64,000 nucleotides of DNA from Marivirga aurantiaca (lineage in GTDB: Bacteria; Bacteroidota; Bacteroidia; Cytophagales; Cyclobacteriaceae): the NCBI RefSeq assembly GCF_016679925.1, contig NZ_JAEQBW010000009.1:62001-126000 (forward strand). The letters are read 5' to 3'. Of the stretch, positions 44,119 to 53,849 are shown piece by piece. The translations under genes and the position numbers were made by a program. Positions within the stretch are counted from its first letter, which is position 1. Each line of letters begins with the position of its first letter. Below the pieces are notes generated by a model. That model did no database searches and was not told the DNA's origin. It saw only the letters and a list, made by a program, of their open reading frames with translations.

Positions 44119-45510
44119 TTACAAATGGATCACTTCATCATAAGCAGCTGCTGCCGCTTCCATGATAGCTTCACTCATTGTTGGATGTGGGTGTACTGTT
44201 TTAATCAATTCATGCCCGGTAGTTTCCAATTTCCTGATGGCCACAATCTCAGCAATCATTTCGGTTACATTAGCGCCAATCATATGAGCACCTAACAGTT
44301 CTCCATATTTAGCATCAAAAACCAGTTTCACGAAACCATCTTTGGCACCGGCAGCACTTGCCTTTCCTGATGCAGAGAATGGGAACTTACCAATTTTAAT
44401 ATCATAGCCTGCTTCTTTAGCAGCTTTTTCAGTATAACCTACTGAGGCAATTTCAGGACTGCAATAAGTACATCCGGGGATATTGCCGTAATCCAATGGT
44501 TGAGGGTTCTCTCCTGCAATCTTTTCCACACAGATAATTCCTTCGGCTGAAGCAACGTGGGCCAGCGCAGGTCCGTGAACGATGTCTCCAATGGCAAAAA
44601 CACCCTCTACATTAGTTTTGTAGAAATCATCAACAATCACTTTTCCTTTTTCAGTGGCTACGCCAACATCTTCCAGCCCAATTCCTTCAAGATTTGTAGA
44701 TACCCCAACTGCAGATAGAACAATTTCGCACTCCAAATGCTCCTCGCCTTTGGCTGTTTTCACAGTTACTTTACAGTTTTTACCTTTTGTATCCACTTCA
44801 GTTACCTGTGAACTGGTCATTATTTTAATACCCGCTTTTTTGAAATTTTTCTCCAAGGCTTTAGAAACCTCTTCATCTTCTACAGGAACCACTTTATCCA
44901 GAAACTCCACAATAGTCACATCAGTCCCAATGGAATTGTAGAAATAAGCAAATTCAACACCTATAGCTCCTGAGCCTACTATCACCATAGATTTTGGCTG
45001 TTTTTCCAGAGACATGGCTTTTCTGTACCCAATAATTTTTTTGTTATCTATTTTCAGGTTAGGCAATTCTTTTGACCTTCCGCCTGTGGCTAAAATGATG
45101 TTGTCAGCAGTATATTCCGTTTTCTTGCCATCATTATCCACTTCTACTTTCTTACCGGCTTTTAGTTTACCAAAGCCCATGATGACATCAATTTTATTCT
45201 TCTTCATCAGGAACTGAACACCTTTGCTCATGCCATTGGCTACTTCACGGCTTCGCTTGACCATTCCTGCAAAATCAACAGATGCATCCTTCACATCAAT
45301 TCCGTAATCTTTTGCATGAGAGATGTATTCAAAAACATTGGCACTTTTTAATAATGCCTTTGTAGGGATACATCCCCAGTTAAGGCAAATACCACCCAAA
45401 CTTTCTTTCTCCACTACTGCCACTTTTTTACCCAATTGAGCTGCTCTGATGGCTGCCACGTAACCTCCGGGGCCGGTACCAACAACAATAATATCATATT
45501 TCGAAGCCAT
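44119..45510 (-). CDS. lpdA: Dihydrolipoyl dehydrogenase
   Basis: A 463-residue FAD-dependent disulfide oxidoreductase, the E3 component of 2-oxo acid dehydrogenase complexes. The N-terminal FAD loop is GTGPGGYVAAIRAAQLG, the redox disulfide lies in GGICLNWGCIPTKALL, and the NAD loop is IVGSGAIGVEFAYF. The C-terminal dimer domain carries the active-site HPHPTMSE. Length is normal. E1/E2 genes are not adjacent. A strong terminator follows the gene. Confidence 0.96.
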   Translation of the reverse strand: MASKYDIIVVGTGPGGYVAAIRAAQLGKKVAVVEKESLGGICLNWGCIPTKALLKSANVFEYISHAKDYGIDVKDASVDFAGMVKRSREVANGMSKGVQFLMKKNKIDVIMGFGKLKAGKKVEVDNDGKKTEYTADNIILATGGRSKELPNLKIDNKKIIGYRKAMSLEKQPKSMVIVGSGAIGVEFAYFYNSIGTDVTIVEFLDKVVPVEDEEVSKALEKNFKKAGIKIMTSSQVTEVDTKGKNCKVTVKTAKGEEHLECEIVLSAVGVSTNLEGIGLEDVGVATEKGKVIVDDFYKTNVEGVFAIGDIVHGPALAHVASAEGIICVEKIAGENPQPLDYGNIPGCTYCSPEIASVGYTEKAAKEAGYDIKIGKFPFSASGKASAAGAKDGFVKLVFDAKYGELLGAHMIGANVTEMIAEIVAIRKLETTGHELIKTVHPHPTMSEAIMEAAAAAYDEVIHL

Positions 45511-45570
45511 ATCTATATTTTTATTTTTATGAATACTGATTTTTCGTCTGCAAATTTAATGGATTTGCCC

Positions 45571-46794
45571 CTAGAAAAAAATTTTGGCTCCCTTAGGATT
45601 TACAATACTTCGCTCATGCCACATTTTAATGTTTTTATACGTTCTTCCGGCATTATAAATCACGAATAAGGAAATTAATAAAACAATACCGAATCGAAAT
45701 AGGAAACCCTTCATTAATGAATAGGAAGATGCCAGGTTGACCAAAAGTAAAATAAACAGTGGTAAAATGGGTGCTAAGAATCTGTCTATACTATCTGCCT
45801 CAATAAGTGGCATAAACGAATACATCGTTAAATAAACCATCATTAAAATGGTTACCAATGAATGGCTTTTTTTCAAGATTAATATGGCTAATATTAAAAC
45901 CATTGAGATGATTGCTATGAAATCAACTATACCAAGGAGTTGGGCAGGGAAAATAAAATGAAATAGCCTGATCAAAATATTTGATATATTGATAAAAAGA
46001 CCGTTGAAAAAATTTATTTCTATTTCAGATGAAGGGTCTGAAGCTTTACTCATTATGGTGAGGTTCCAAATAAGGTTAGGCAATACAGCTATAAGAACTC
46101 CTCCGGCATTTAATAATAGCTTTTTGTAATTTTTGTTTCTTGAAAATTGGGTTAAAGCGTAAATGGATATCCCTGCCATGATAAAAATCCCCGCATTGCG
46201 TTGCAGGCACATGGCTGAAAAAACAAGGATCCATATAAGGTAAGAGAAGTTATTATGGTTCTTTTCCCATTTAGCATAAGTGTATAGCCCTCCATATAAC
46301 AGCAGTGTAAAGAATATTTCAGTCCATAAAAATGTAGACATTAAGTAAGGGAACAGGCTAATACAGAAAATGAATAAAACGATTAAGGCGGTTTTATTGG
46401 ATGAGCTTATTTGCTTGAGGAAAAGATAAATACAAAGCAGAGCTGCATTAAACAGGAGAATGTGAGCAAAATAATAGGCGTTTTCTGATGAAAACAGACT
46501 CAATAGCATGGGGAATAAGGGAGGCCAATAAATATAGCTTCCTCCATCATGACTTAAAAAAATACCTTCAGCCTGGAAACTTCTGGAAGCTGCCCAGTAT
46601 TGAAATGAATCGGAGGTCCAGATTAAGCCTCCCCAGCTGCAATAGAGCAGTATGCTTGTGGCAAAAAGTAAACAGGCGCCCAATAAAATCAATTCAGTTC
46701 GTTTTGAAACAGAAGATGGCTTCAACATATTTATCTCAGGTAGCTTTTGAGCAGGATTAAATTCTAATTTGCTGATAAGTTTCTTAATTTGCAT
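45571..46794 (-). CDS. GT-C type membrane glycosyltransferase
   Basis: A 407-residue protein with about ten hydrophobic segments. After a short cytosolic N-terminus, the first large loop holds WTSDSFQYWAASRSF and then SYIYWPPLFPMLLSLF, which resembles the acidic-motif loop and PPL(F/Y)P segment of PMT/ArnT-like (GT39/GT83) transferases using polyprenyl-phosphate sugars. A later loop carries EADSIDRFLAPILPLF. A second possible start at residue 23 would remove part of the N-terminus. The acceptor is unknown. It is divergent from fabG with only 42 bases between start codons. Confidence 0.7.
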   Translation of the reverse strand: MQIKKLISKLEFNPAQKLPEINMLKPSSVSKRTELILLGACLLFATSILLYCSWGGLIWTSDSFQYWAASRSFQAEGIFLSHDGGSYIYWPPLFPMLLSLFSSENAYYFAHILLFNAALLCIYLFLKQISSSNKTALIVLFIFCISLFPYLMSTFLWTEIFFTLLLYGGLYTYAKWEKNHNNFSYLIWILVFSAMCLQRNAGIFIMAGISIYALTQFSRNKNYKKLLLNAGGVLIAVLPNLIWNLTIMSKASDPSSEIEINFFNGLFINISNILIRLFHFIFPAQLLGIVDFIAIISMVLILAILILKKSHSLVTILMMVYLTMYSFMPLIEADSIDRFLAPILPLFILLLVNLASSYSLMKGFLFRFGIVLLISLFVIYNAGRTYKNIKMWHERSIVNPKGAKIFF

Positions 46795-46836
46795 CTTAAA
46801 TGTAATTTTAAGCCATTAATCGACTAAAAACCAAAT

Positions 46837-47586
46837 ATGACGAAATTATTAGAAGGAAAAACAGCATTAATTACCGGTGCTTCCAAAGGTATTGGAAAAG
46901 CCATTGCTCAAAAATATGCCCAACAAGGTGCTAATGTAGCATTCACTTATCTTTCGAGTGTAGAAAAAGGAGAGGCTCTTGAAAAGGAACTGGCCGCATT
47001 TGGGGGAAAAGTTAAAGGCTACCGTTCCGATGCTTCTGATTTTTCAGCTGCGGAAAAACTGATCAATGATGTGGTGGCTGATTTTGGCACATTGGATATT
47101 TTAATCAATAATGCAGGTATTACCAAAGACAATTTATTGATGCGCATGAGTGAGGAAATGTGGGACGATGTAATTAATGTGAACCTGAAATCATGCTTTA
47201 ATACTGTGAAAGCAGCTACCCGTACTTTTATGAAGCAGAAAAGCGGATCCATTATCAATATGACATCCGTAGTGGGGATTAAGGGAAATGCAGGCCAGGC
47301 TAATTATGCAGCTTCCAAAGCCGGTATTATTGGATTCACCAAATCAGTTGCTTTGGAATTGGGCTCCAGGAACATACGCTCCAATGCTATTGCTCCCGGT
47401 TTCATTGAAACAGAAATGACGGATGCCCTGGACGAAAAAACAGTTCAAGGCTGGAGAGATGCTATTCCTTTAAAAAGAGGTGGCAAGCCGGAAGATGTGG
47501 CAGAGGCCTGTGTGTTTTTAGGTTCTGATATGTCGGCCTATGTTACAGGCCAGGTAATTCATGTCGATGGTGGAATGCTTACCTAA
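46837..47586 (+). CDS. fabG: 3-oxoacyl-[acyl-carrier-protein] reductase
   Basis: A 249-residue classical SDR reducing beta-ketoacyl-ACP in fatty acid synthesis. Cofactor loop TGASKGIG at residues 13-20, NNAGIT, catalytic Ser in MTSVVG, YAASKAG with the Tyr/Lys pair, and the IAPGFIETEMTD segment are all intact. In contrast with the SDR at 1003, the active site is complete. It is monocistronic here, ending in a strong terminator. Confidence 0.95.
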   Translation: MTKLLEGKTALITGASKGIGKAIAQKYAQQGANVAFTYLSSVEKGEALEKELAAFGGKVKGYRSDASDFSAAEKLINDVVADFGTLDILINNAGITKDNLLMRMSEEMWDDVINVNLKSCFNTVKAATRTFMKQKSGSIINMTSVVGIKGNAGQANYAASKAGIIGFTKSVALELGSRNIRSNAIAPGFIETEMTDALDEKTVQGWRDAIPLKRGGKPEDVAEACVFLGSDMSAYVTGQVIHVDGGMLT

Positions 47587-47598
47587 TATAGAATGCCG

Positions 47599-47636
47599 TA
47601 ATTGAAATCCCTGAATAATTTTAGGGATTTCAATTA
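47599..47636 (+). terminator. Intrinsic terminator of fabG
   Basis: TAATTGAAATCCCT and its exact complement form a 14-bp stem around a 10-nt loop, starting 12 bases after the fabG stop codon. The run of U is weak. Confidence 0.75.
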
Positions 47637-47658
47637 TACTAAATGGACTGGTATTCAC

Positions 47659-47666
47659 TACCTTTG
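47659..47666 (+). promoter_or_regulatory. -7 promoter box upstream of the vWA membrane protein
   Basis: TACCTTTG is an exact TAnnTTTG match, 78 bases before the start codon at 47744. No clear TTTG -33 element lies at the right spacing. Confidence 0.4.
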
Positions 47667-47743
47667 ATTTCTCTGCGTTATCAGTAATGTTTAATCGATT
47701 CTATTTTTCAAAATAGGATTTCATCCTAGCTTTTAAAGTTTCT

Positions 47744-49816
47744 ATGCTCAGTTCAGCATTATCTTCTTATTGGATTATTGTATGCCTCCTCATAGGACTT
47801 GCTTATGCCTATATATTATATGCTTTTGGTAAAAAGCCATGGCCCAGGAATTGGAATATTGCCTTGTTTGTTCTTCGTTTCCTTGGTGTTTCCTTAATAG
47901 CCTTTCTTTTTCTTGAACCATTTCTGAGTAACAGGACTTCTCAATCTGAAAAAGCCAACATCGTTTTTTTATGGGATGATTCACAATCGATCCAAAACAG
48001 TCTTCCCAATGAGAAAATCCAACAAACCTGGACGGAAGTGAACAGCATTGCCACAAAACTTCGGGATGAAAAAGAAGTAAATGTTGACATCATTAATTTA
48101 AAAGGAGAAAATCTTTTGGGGGTGGATTCGGTAAATCAGGTGACTCCTGTGAGTCCATTGGATCCCGGTCTTAAGCAAATCTCTAACCAATACGACAATG
48201 ATCTAATTGCAGAAGTTGTATTGTTCTCAGATGGGATTTTTAACAGAGGAATTTCACCTGAATATTTTGCCTACCCATTTACTGTTAGTACTGTCGGAAT
48301 AGGCGATACTATAGAAAAAAAAGATGTGGAGCTCAAGAATTTGCGCTATAACAAAGTATCCTATGAAGGTAACAAGTTTCCCGTTGTAGCAGAAATTGTA
48401 CAAAATGGATGGGAGGGTGAAGAAACTACAGTGGGGATTTACAAAAACGGAAAACTTATTGAAGAACAAACCATCACTTTTGAATCTGGTTCTTCAGTAG
48501 AAGAAGTCACATTTCTAATGGAGGCGGATGAAAAAGGCTACCAATCTTATACTGTTCGTGCAAAACCATTTGAGGAGGAATTCAATAAAAGGAACAACCA
48601 ACAAATGGCTTATGTGAATGTAGTGGAAGGGAAAAAGAAAATCCTTTTATTGGCACGAGCTCCTCATCCCGATGTAAAAGCACTCCAGCAGTCGATCTCT
48701 CAAAATGAGAACTATGAAATTCACCTTGTTGTAGCAGGCCTTGATGAATATAAAGAAGAAGAATATGACTTAGCGATATTGTTTCACCTTCCTGATAAAG
48801 CGAACTCTTTTCAGGCGGAAATACGGGAGTTGAGCAGACGGAATGTTCCTCTATGGGTAATTACCGGGCCTGGGATGGATATTGATCGTCATAATAGCTA
48901 CAATAAATCCGTTCAACTTAAAGAATGGACAGATACAGATGAAGCCGGTGCTTATATCAATTCCAACTTCAATAAATTTGAGCTCACAAGCGGGCAGAAA
49001 AACCAACTTAACAAACTGCCACCTATAAATGTGCCTTTTGTTGATTACAAAGTAAACCCCAGGGCCGAAGTTTTGTTTTTCCGACAAATTGGAAATGTAA
49101 AAACAGATAAACCACTTTTTGTTTTTTATACCGATGATGAAACACGTCAGGCCACTTTATTGATAGAGGGCTTTTGGAAATGGAGGTTAGTGGAACATAT
49201 GAATACGGGGAGTTTTGAATTTTTCGATGAATGGGTAATGAAATCTGTTCGTTACCTGACAGCCAATAATGAGAAGGATCAATTTAAATTATATACTGCA
49301 AAGGATGAGTTTACAGATACTGAACAAATTATTTTTCGGGTGGAGCAATACAATGAAGTTTATGACAGGATTTATGGTAATCGGGTAAACCTTATTTTAA
49401 AGAATGAAGCGGATAGTAGTTTTGAGTTCCAGTTCACCCCTGACCGAGTACAACCCGATTTTGAACTCAGGGCTTTGCCTTCTGGTATTTACAGATATAC
49501 AGCTGTAACAGAAATCTCAGGTAAACGACATACCGCTTCCGGCCAATTTGTAGTGAGTAATTTTGCAATAGAGCAACAGAATTTGGTGGCCGATTTTGAA
49601 TTATTGAAAAGAGTGGCTCATAAAAATGAGGGACAGTTCTTTTATGCGAATGAAACAGATTCTCTGTTGCAATATTTAACCAACAAAGAGTATCCTAAAA
49701 TTGTAAGTGGTAAAATAGAAAAACAACCACTGACGGAAAATTATTGGCTTTATGGAATAGTCTTTTTGATATTGTTTCTGGAATGGTTTATGAGAAGATA
49801 TTATGGTTCATACTAA
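47744..49816 (+). CDS. vWA-like membrane protein
   Basis: A 690-residue envelope protein. Two N-terminal membrane helices (about residues 8-28 and 40-62) are followed by a vWA-like domain with a MIDAS-type DDSQS in VFLWDDSQSIQ and ADVVLFSDGIF-like strand VVLFSDGIFNRG. A middle beta region (about 200-330), a Rossmann-like domain containing LWVITGPGMD, and a C-terminal helix (WLYGIVFLILFLEWFMRR) complete it. This architecture is common in Bacteroidota near BatA-like or M23 genes; function is unknown. It begins a rightward set of envelope genes. Confidence 0.75.
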   Translation: MLSSALSSYWIIVCLLIGLAYAYILYAFGKKPWPRNWNIALFVLRFLGVSLIAFLFLEPFLSNRTSQSEKANIVFLWDDSQSIQNSLPNEKIQQTWTEVNSIATKLRDEKEVNVDIINLKGENLLGVDSVNQVTPVSPLDPGLKQISNQYDNDLIAEVVLFSDGIFNRGISPEYFAYPFTVSTVGIGDTIEKKDVELKNLRYNKVSYEGNKFPVVAEIVQNGWEGEETTVGIYKNGKLIEEQTITFESGSSVEEVTFLMEADEKGYQSYTVRAKPFEEEFNKRNNQQMAYVNVVEGKKKILLLARAPHPDVKALQQSISQNENYEIHLVVAGLDEYKEEEYDLAILFHLPDKANSFQAEIRELSRRNVPLWVITGPGMDIDRHNSYNKSVQLKEWTDTDEAGAYINSNFNKFELTSGQKNQLNKLPPINVPFVDYKVNPRAEVLFFRQIGNVKTDKPLFVFYTDDETRQATLLIEGFWKWRLVEHMNTGSFEFFDEWVMKSVRYLTANNEKDQFKLYTAKDEFTDTEQIIFRVEQYNEVYDRIYGNRVNLILKNEADSSFEFQFTPDRVQPDFELRALPSGIYRYTAVTEISGKRHTASGQFVVSNFAIEQQNLVADFELLKRVAHKNEGQFFYANETDSLLQYLTNKEYPKIVSGKIEKQPLTENYWLYGIVFLILFLEWFMRRYYGSY

Positions 49817-50111
49817 ATAAAAAACAATTATATATCCCTAATAATTACATATACTTAAAGTGAATAATTGGATTGTAAATTTATTTCTGATCCTGTAAAA
49901 TATTATCTCTACTGATGTAGTTATCAAGTCTGGAAAGGAATTGAATTGCTTTCTGAAAAGCGTTTTTTCTTAAACATCCATAAATTTTTGCTAAAATGCC
50001 CAAATATTACACTAAAAATTAAACTAATGCTTCATAATATCTGGGGTAACCCATTGATATTGTGAAAAATATAATAATATTGTCACTTCGTTTTTTCAAC
50101 AATCACAAATT
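49817..50111. other. Intergenic gap upstream of the M23 peptidase
   Basis: An AT-rich gap of 295 bases. I see no RNA gene, clear terminator, repeat or exact promoter box in it. Confidence 0.4.
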
Positions 50112-51407
50112 ATGCTCAAGAAAGGTATTACTCTCGTTCTCTCATTAGCTGTAATCTTATCCGTTTATTTATATTCTTATCAAAACCAAAGCATTCTCTC
50201 GGAGGCTGATTTGGAGGTTATTGATAGCGTTGAAACTGCAATAGTGATTCCTGAACCCACGGTTTTATATGGTATGGTGGTGGATTCATTCCAGATAGCT
50301 GAAAATTCAGTAAAAAGAAATGAAAGTATTTCAGATATTTTGTTAGCCTATAATGTGTCACATCAGGTTATTTTTCAGTTGGCCAACAAAGCCAAAAACA
50401 TCTTTGATGTGAGGAAAATTGCCCCGAACAAAAAGTACACTATTATTTATCAGGATATTGACTCGCTACCTTCAGCCAAAGCGTTAGTTTACGAGCCTAA
50501 TCCGGAAGAATATGTAGTTTTTAATTTGAGGGATTCAATCTCTGTGCACATGGAGAAACGACCTATAGAAATTCAGGAAAAATCATTAAGTGGTGTAATT
50601 ACTTCTTCTTTATACAATGAAATAATCAGAAATGGCGGTACTCCTGAGCTGGTCGATTTGGTAGCTGATATGTATGGATGGCAAATTGATTTCACTAAGA
50701 TATATCCGGGCGATAAATTTAAAATATTATATACTGAAAGAACAATTGAAGGACAGTCTGTAGGCATTGAGGAAATAATAGGAGCAGAATTAATTCATTA
50801 TAACAGCCCTTTTCTTTCAATAGCATTTGATCAGGGTGATGGTACAGATTATTTTGATGAAGAGGGTAAAAGTTTGAGAAAGGCGTTCTTGCGTTATCCT
50901 GTGAAATTTACACGGATAAGTTCAAGGTATACTAAAAAACGATTTCATCCTGTTCAGAAGAGATATAAAGCCCACCTGGGAACAGACTATGCGGCTGCAA
51001 CAGGTACTCCGATTTACGCTGCTGGCGATGGAGTAATCACTAAAGCAGCTTATGAAAAATACAATGGTAAAAATGTTAAAATCCGTCATAACGGGACGTA
51101 TTCTACACAATATCTCCATATGTCCAGGATAGCATCAGGAATAAAATCCGGGAGTAAAGTGAAACAAGGACAATTAATAGGCTATGTGGGAAGCACAGGT
51201 CTTGCATCAGGCCCTCACCTTTGTTACAGGTTCTGGAAAAATGGCCAACAGGTGGATGCTTTAAAAGTTGATTTACCATCTTCAGAGCCGATTATGGAAG
51301 ATTTTATGACTACCTACAACAGGTATAGGGATTTTGTGAGATCACAATTGGACTTAATAGAATATCCTGAAGAAACTAAAGAAGTTTTATTAGCAGGAGT
51401 TAAATAA
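50112..51407 (+). CDS. M23 family metallopeptidase with HxC variant motif
   Basis: A 431-residue protein with an N-terminal membrane anchor or signal segment (about 5-24), a LysM/OapA-like middle region, and a C-terminal LytM domain that should cleave peptidoglycan cross-links. H288 and D292 in HLGTDYAA form the first zinc motif, and YLHMSRI the middle one. The usual HLH of the second motif is HLC here (H369-L370-C371, followed by YRFWKNG), so Cys replaces the usual zinc-ligand His. This form seems common in Bacteroidota M23 proteins. It is 46 bases before the patatin gene. Confidence 0.88.
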   Translation: MLKKGITLVLSLAVILSVYLYSYQNQSILSEADLEVIDSVETAIVIPEPTVLYGMVVDSFQIAENSVKRNESISDILLAYNVSHQVIFQLANKAKNIFDVRKIAPNKKYTIIYQDIDSLPSAKALVYEPNPEEYVVFNLRDSISVHMEKRPIEIQEKSLSGVITSSLYNEIIRNGGTPELVDLVADMYGWQIDFTKIYPGDKFKILYTERTIEGQSVGIEEIIGAELIHYNSPFLSIAFDQGDGTDYFDEEGKSLRKAFLRYPVKFTRISSRYTKKRFHPVQKRYKAHLGTDYAAATGTPIYAAGDGVITKAAYEKYNGKNVKIRHNGTYSTQYLHMSRIASGIKSGSKVKQGQLIGYVGSTGLASGPHLCYRFWKNGQQVDALKVDLPSSEPIMEDFMTTYNRYRDFVRSQLDLIEYPEETKEVLLAGVK

Positions 51408-51453
51408 AATTGTTTACTTTATTACTCGTTGATAACTGTAAATAATCTATTAA

Positions 51454-53742
51454 ATGCCCTCTAAGTTTCTTGCTGTCAGTTTACTGATATTGTTATTTTG
51501 TACAAATATAAAAGGGCAAAAAGTCGGCTTGGTATTAAGTGGAGGAGGCGCTAAAGGGCTGGCACATATCGGTGTTTTAAAGGCCCTGGAAGAAAACAAC
51601 ATTCCTATTGATTATATAGTGGGTACTTCCATGGGAGGTATTATTGGAGGAATGTATGCCGCAGGCTTTACTCCTGACGAAATTGACTCCATAGCTACTA
51701 GTCCGGAATTTCTTAAGTGGGTAAATGGTGAAATACCGGATCAATATCAGGTTTACTATTTAGAATCAGATCCTGTTCCAAAATGGCTTGAAGTGAATTT
51801 AGGAGTAGACTCCACCTTTGACGCCCAATTTAATCCCAAGTTGGCCAATGATTTGGCCTTAAACTTTGCTCTTGCTGAAAATATGGCTGCCGCTAATCAG
51901 GTGGCAAATGCTGATTTTTCTCAACTTTTTGTGCCTTTTACTGCCATAGGGGCAGAATTGTTTACTCAAAAAACCGTTTTGTTAGATTCAGGTAATCTGG
52001 GGGCATCCATGAGGGCTACTATGTCGGTGCCATTTGTATATAGACCTATCAGAATTAATGGGCAATATATTTTTGATGGGGGCATCTATAATAATTTCCC
52101 TGTAGAACCAATGAAAGAATCATATAACCCGGATAAAATTATCGGGGTAAATGTATCTGCCAAGGTATATGAAACTTATCCTGCTCAAATGGATCAAAAA
52201 CTTATTTCTTCTTCATTATTGTATATGATGATGGACAAGGCTGACCCGGGAAGCCTGGGAGAAGATAATTTTTATATAGAACCCAATCTGGAGGGCTTTT
52301 CCGGATTTAAATTCAAAGGATCACGAGAAATAATTGATAGTGGCTATGTATCCACTATGAAAGCAATGCCGGATATTTTAGCAGCAATAGAAAGAAGGTC
52401 TGATCCTTCTGTCCTGAAGGAATCCCGGTTGAAGTTTAAGAAAAAGCAAAAACCTTTAATTTTTTCCGGTATCTCTTTTGAAGGGTTTGAAAAAAAGCAA
52501 GAGGTATATATTAGAAAAGTATTGAGCCAGGAAACTACCTCTGAATTATCTATTGATAATATTAGGGCAAACTACTATCAGCTGGTGGCAGAACCTTATT
52601 TCTCCGACATCTTTCCTGAAATAAAGTTTGACTATAAAACCCAAAAGTATATTTTCTCATTGTATTCGGACAAAAACGAAAAGATCAGATTGCAATTAGG
52701 GGGAAATATTGCAACAGGTGGGTTAAGCAATATATTTTTCGGAGCAAAGCTGGATGTGCTTGGCAACTGGCTTTATAGCCATAATTTAAATGGAAGAATT
52801 GGGGAATTCTATAAATCTTTTCAATATAATTTACGCATTAATATCCCATCTGATTTTCCATTCTACCTGGAGCCTTATTTCATCTATAATAGTTGGAATT
52901 ATCTGGGTATCAGTAGTTTTTTAACTGACAGGAATGTGACTGATATTGTTCAGTTTGATAGAAATTACGGTATAAATTTTGCCTTTCCGCTCAGACAGAA
53001 ATTCAAAATCAATTTAAAGTCAAGTTTTTTGCAGAAGAACAGCAGGTACGGCAACTCCAATGGATTTCAATCTTCTGATACACTCGATGCTAACTTTTTC
53101 TATGGGCTACACCATGGAGTTTCCATAAAATACAATAACCTGAATGAAAGAGTATTTCCTACAAGAGGCAGGAATTATTTTGTGAATATTTCCCATAATT
53201 TAGGAAGTGAAGATTATACACCGGGATCTACCTCTGACCTGGTACAAATAACGGATAAGCATAGTTGGTTACAAATGGATGCTTATTATGAAAATTATTG
53301 GCCACTAAAAGTAGGGGAGTTTGGTGTGGTTGCCAATATGAAAGCCAGCACCATGGATCCTTTCCAGAATTTGAATGGGACCTTGTTAAACACTCCAGCT
53401 TATCATCCTACATTTGAAAGTGCGAGTTTGTTCCTTGCCAATTTCAGGTCCCCCTTCTTTTTGGCAGGAGGTATTAAATATCACCTCCATCTTTACAGAA
53501 ACTTATCTTTTCGAACGGAATTACATGGCTTTAAACCTTTCTTCACATGGGAGGAAAATGAAGGTGTGGTGAATCGGAGCCGACTGTCGCCTGAGTACCA
53601 CCTGGCTGCAATGGGTAGCTTTATATACAAAACACCAATAGGGCCCATCAGCCTTTCTGCTCATTACTATGATGATGAAAATCCATTCTTTGTTTTGTTA
53701 AACATTGGTTTTTTAATGTTTAATCAAAAGCCACTTGAATAA
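51454..53742 (+). CDS. Patatin-like phospholipase with outer-membrane beta-barrel
   Basis: A 762-residue exported protein. A signal peptide (to about residue 21) is followed by a patatin domain with the oxyanion loop SGGGAKG, nucleophile S59 in GTSMGG and catalytic D208 in FDGGIYNNFP. A POTRA-like segment (about 330-400) and a C-terminal 16-strand-type barrel in the Omp85 style (about 415-762) complete it, ending in an aromatic-rich strand. This PlpD-like architecture marks a type Vd-type outer-membrane lipase, here with no obvious release site. Lipid substrate unknown. Confidence 0.9.
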   Translation: MPSKFLAVSLLILLFCTNIKGQKVGLVLSGGGAKGLAHIGVLKALEENNIPIDYIVGTSMGGIIGGMYAAGFTPDEIDSIATSPEFLKWVNGEIPDQYQVYYLESDPVPKWLEVNLGVDSTFDAQFNPKLANDLALNFALAENMAAANQVANADFSQLFVPFTAIGAELFTQKTVLLDSGNLGASMRATMSVPFVYRPIRINGQYIFDGGIYNNFPVEPMKESYNPDKIIGVNVSAKVYETYPAQMDQKLISSSLLYMMMDKADPGSLGEDNFYIEPNLEGFSGFKFKGSREIIDSGYVSTMKAMPDILAAIERRSDPSVLKESRLKFKKKQKPLIFSGISFEGFEKKQEVYIRKVLSQETTSELSIDNIRANYYQLVAEPYFSDIFPEIKFDYKTQKYIFSLYSDKNEKIRLQLGGNIATGGLSNIFFGAKLDVLGNWLYSHNLNGRIGEFYKSFQYNLRINIPSDFPFYLEPYFIYNSWNYLGISSFLTDRNVTDIVQFDRNYGINFAFPLRQKFKINLKSSFLQKNSRYGNSNGFQSSDTLDANFFYGLHHGVSIKYNNLNERVFPTRGRNYFVNISHNLGSEDYTPGSTSDLVQITDKHSWLQMDAYYENYWPLKVGEFGVVANMKASTMDPFQNLNGTLLNTPAYHPTFESASLFLANFRSPFFLAGGIKYHLHLYRNLSFRTELHGFKPFFTWEENEGVVNRSRLSPEYHLAAMGSFIYKTPIGPISLSAHYYDDENPFFVLLNIGFLMFNQKPLE

Positions 53743-53791
53743 CTCCTCACTATCTTATCTAAAAAAGTTAATTAATATCAGAATTATATCT

Positions 53792-53799
53792 TAGTTTTG
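53792..53799 (+). promoter_or_regulatory. -7 promoter box upstream of the OmpA-family gene pair
   Basis: TAGTTTTG is an exact match to TAnnTTTG, 51 bases before the start codon at 53850. The -33 region is weak. Confidence 0.45.
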
Positions 53800-53849
53800 T
53801 ACATGATTTTGATTGAAAAAACTGAATTTACTTATTCAAGATAGGTTTT

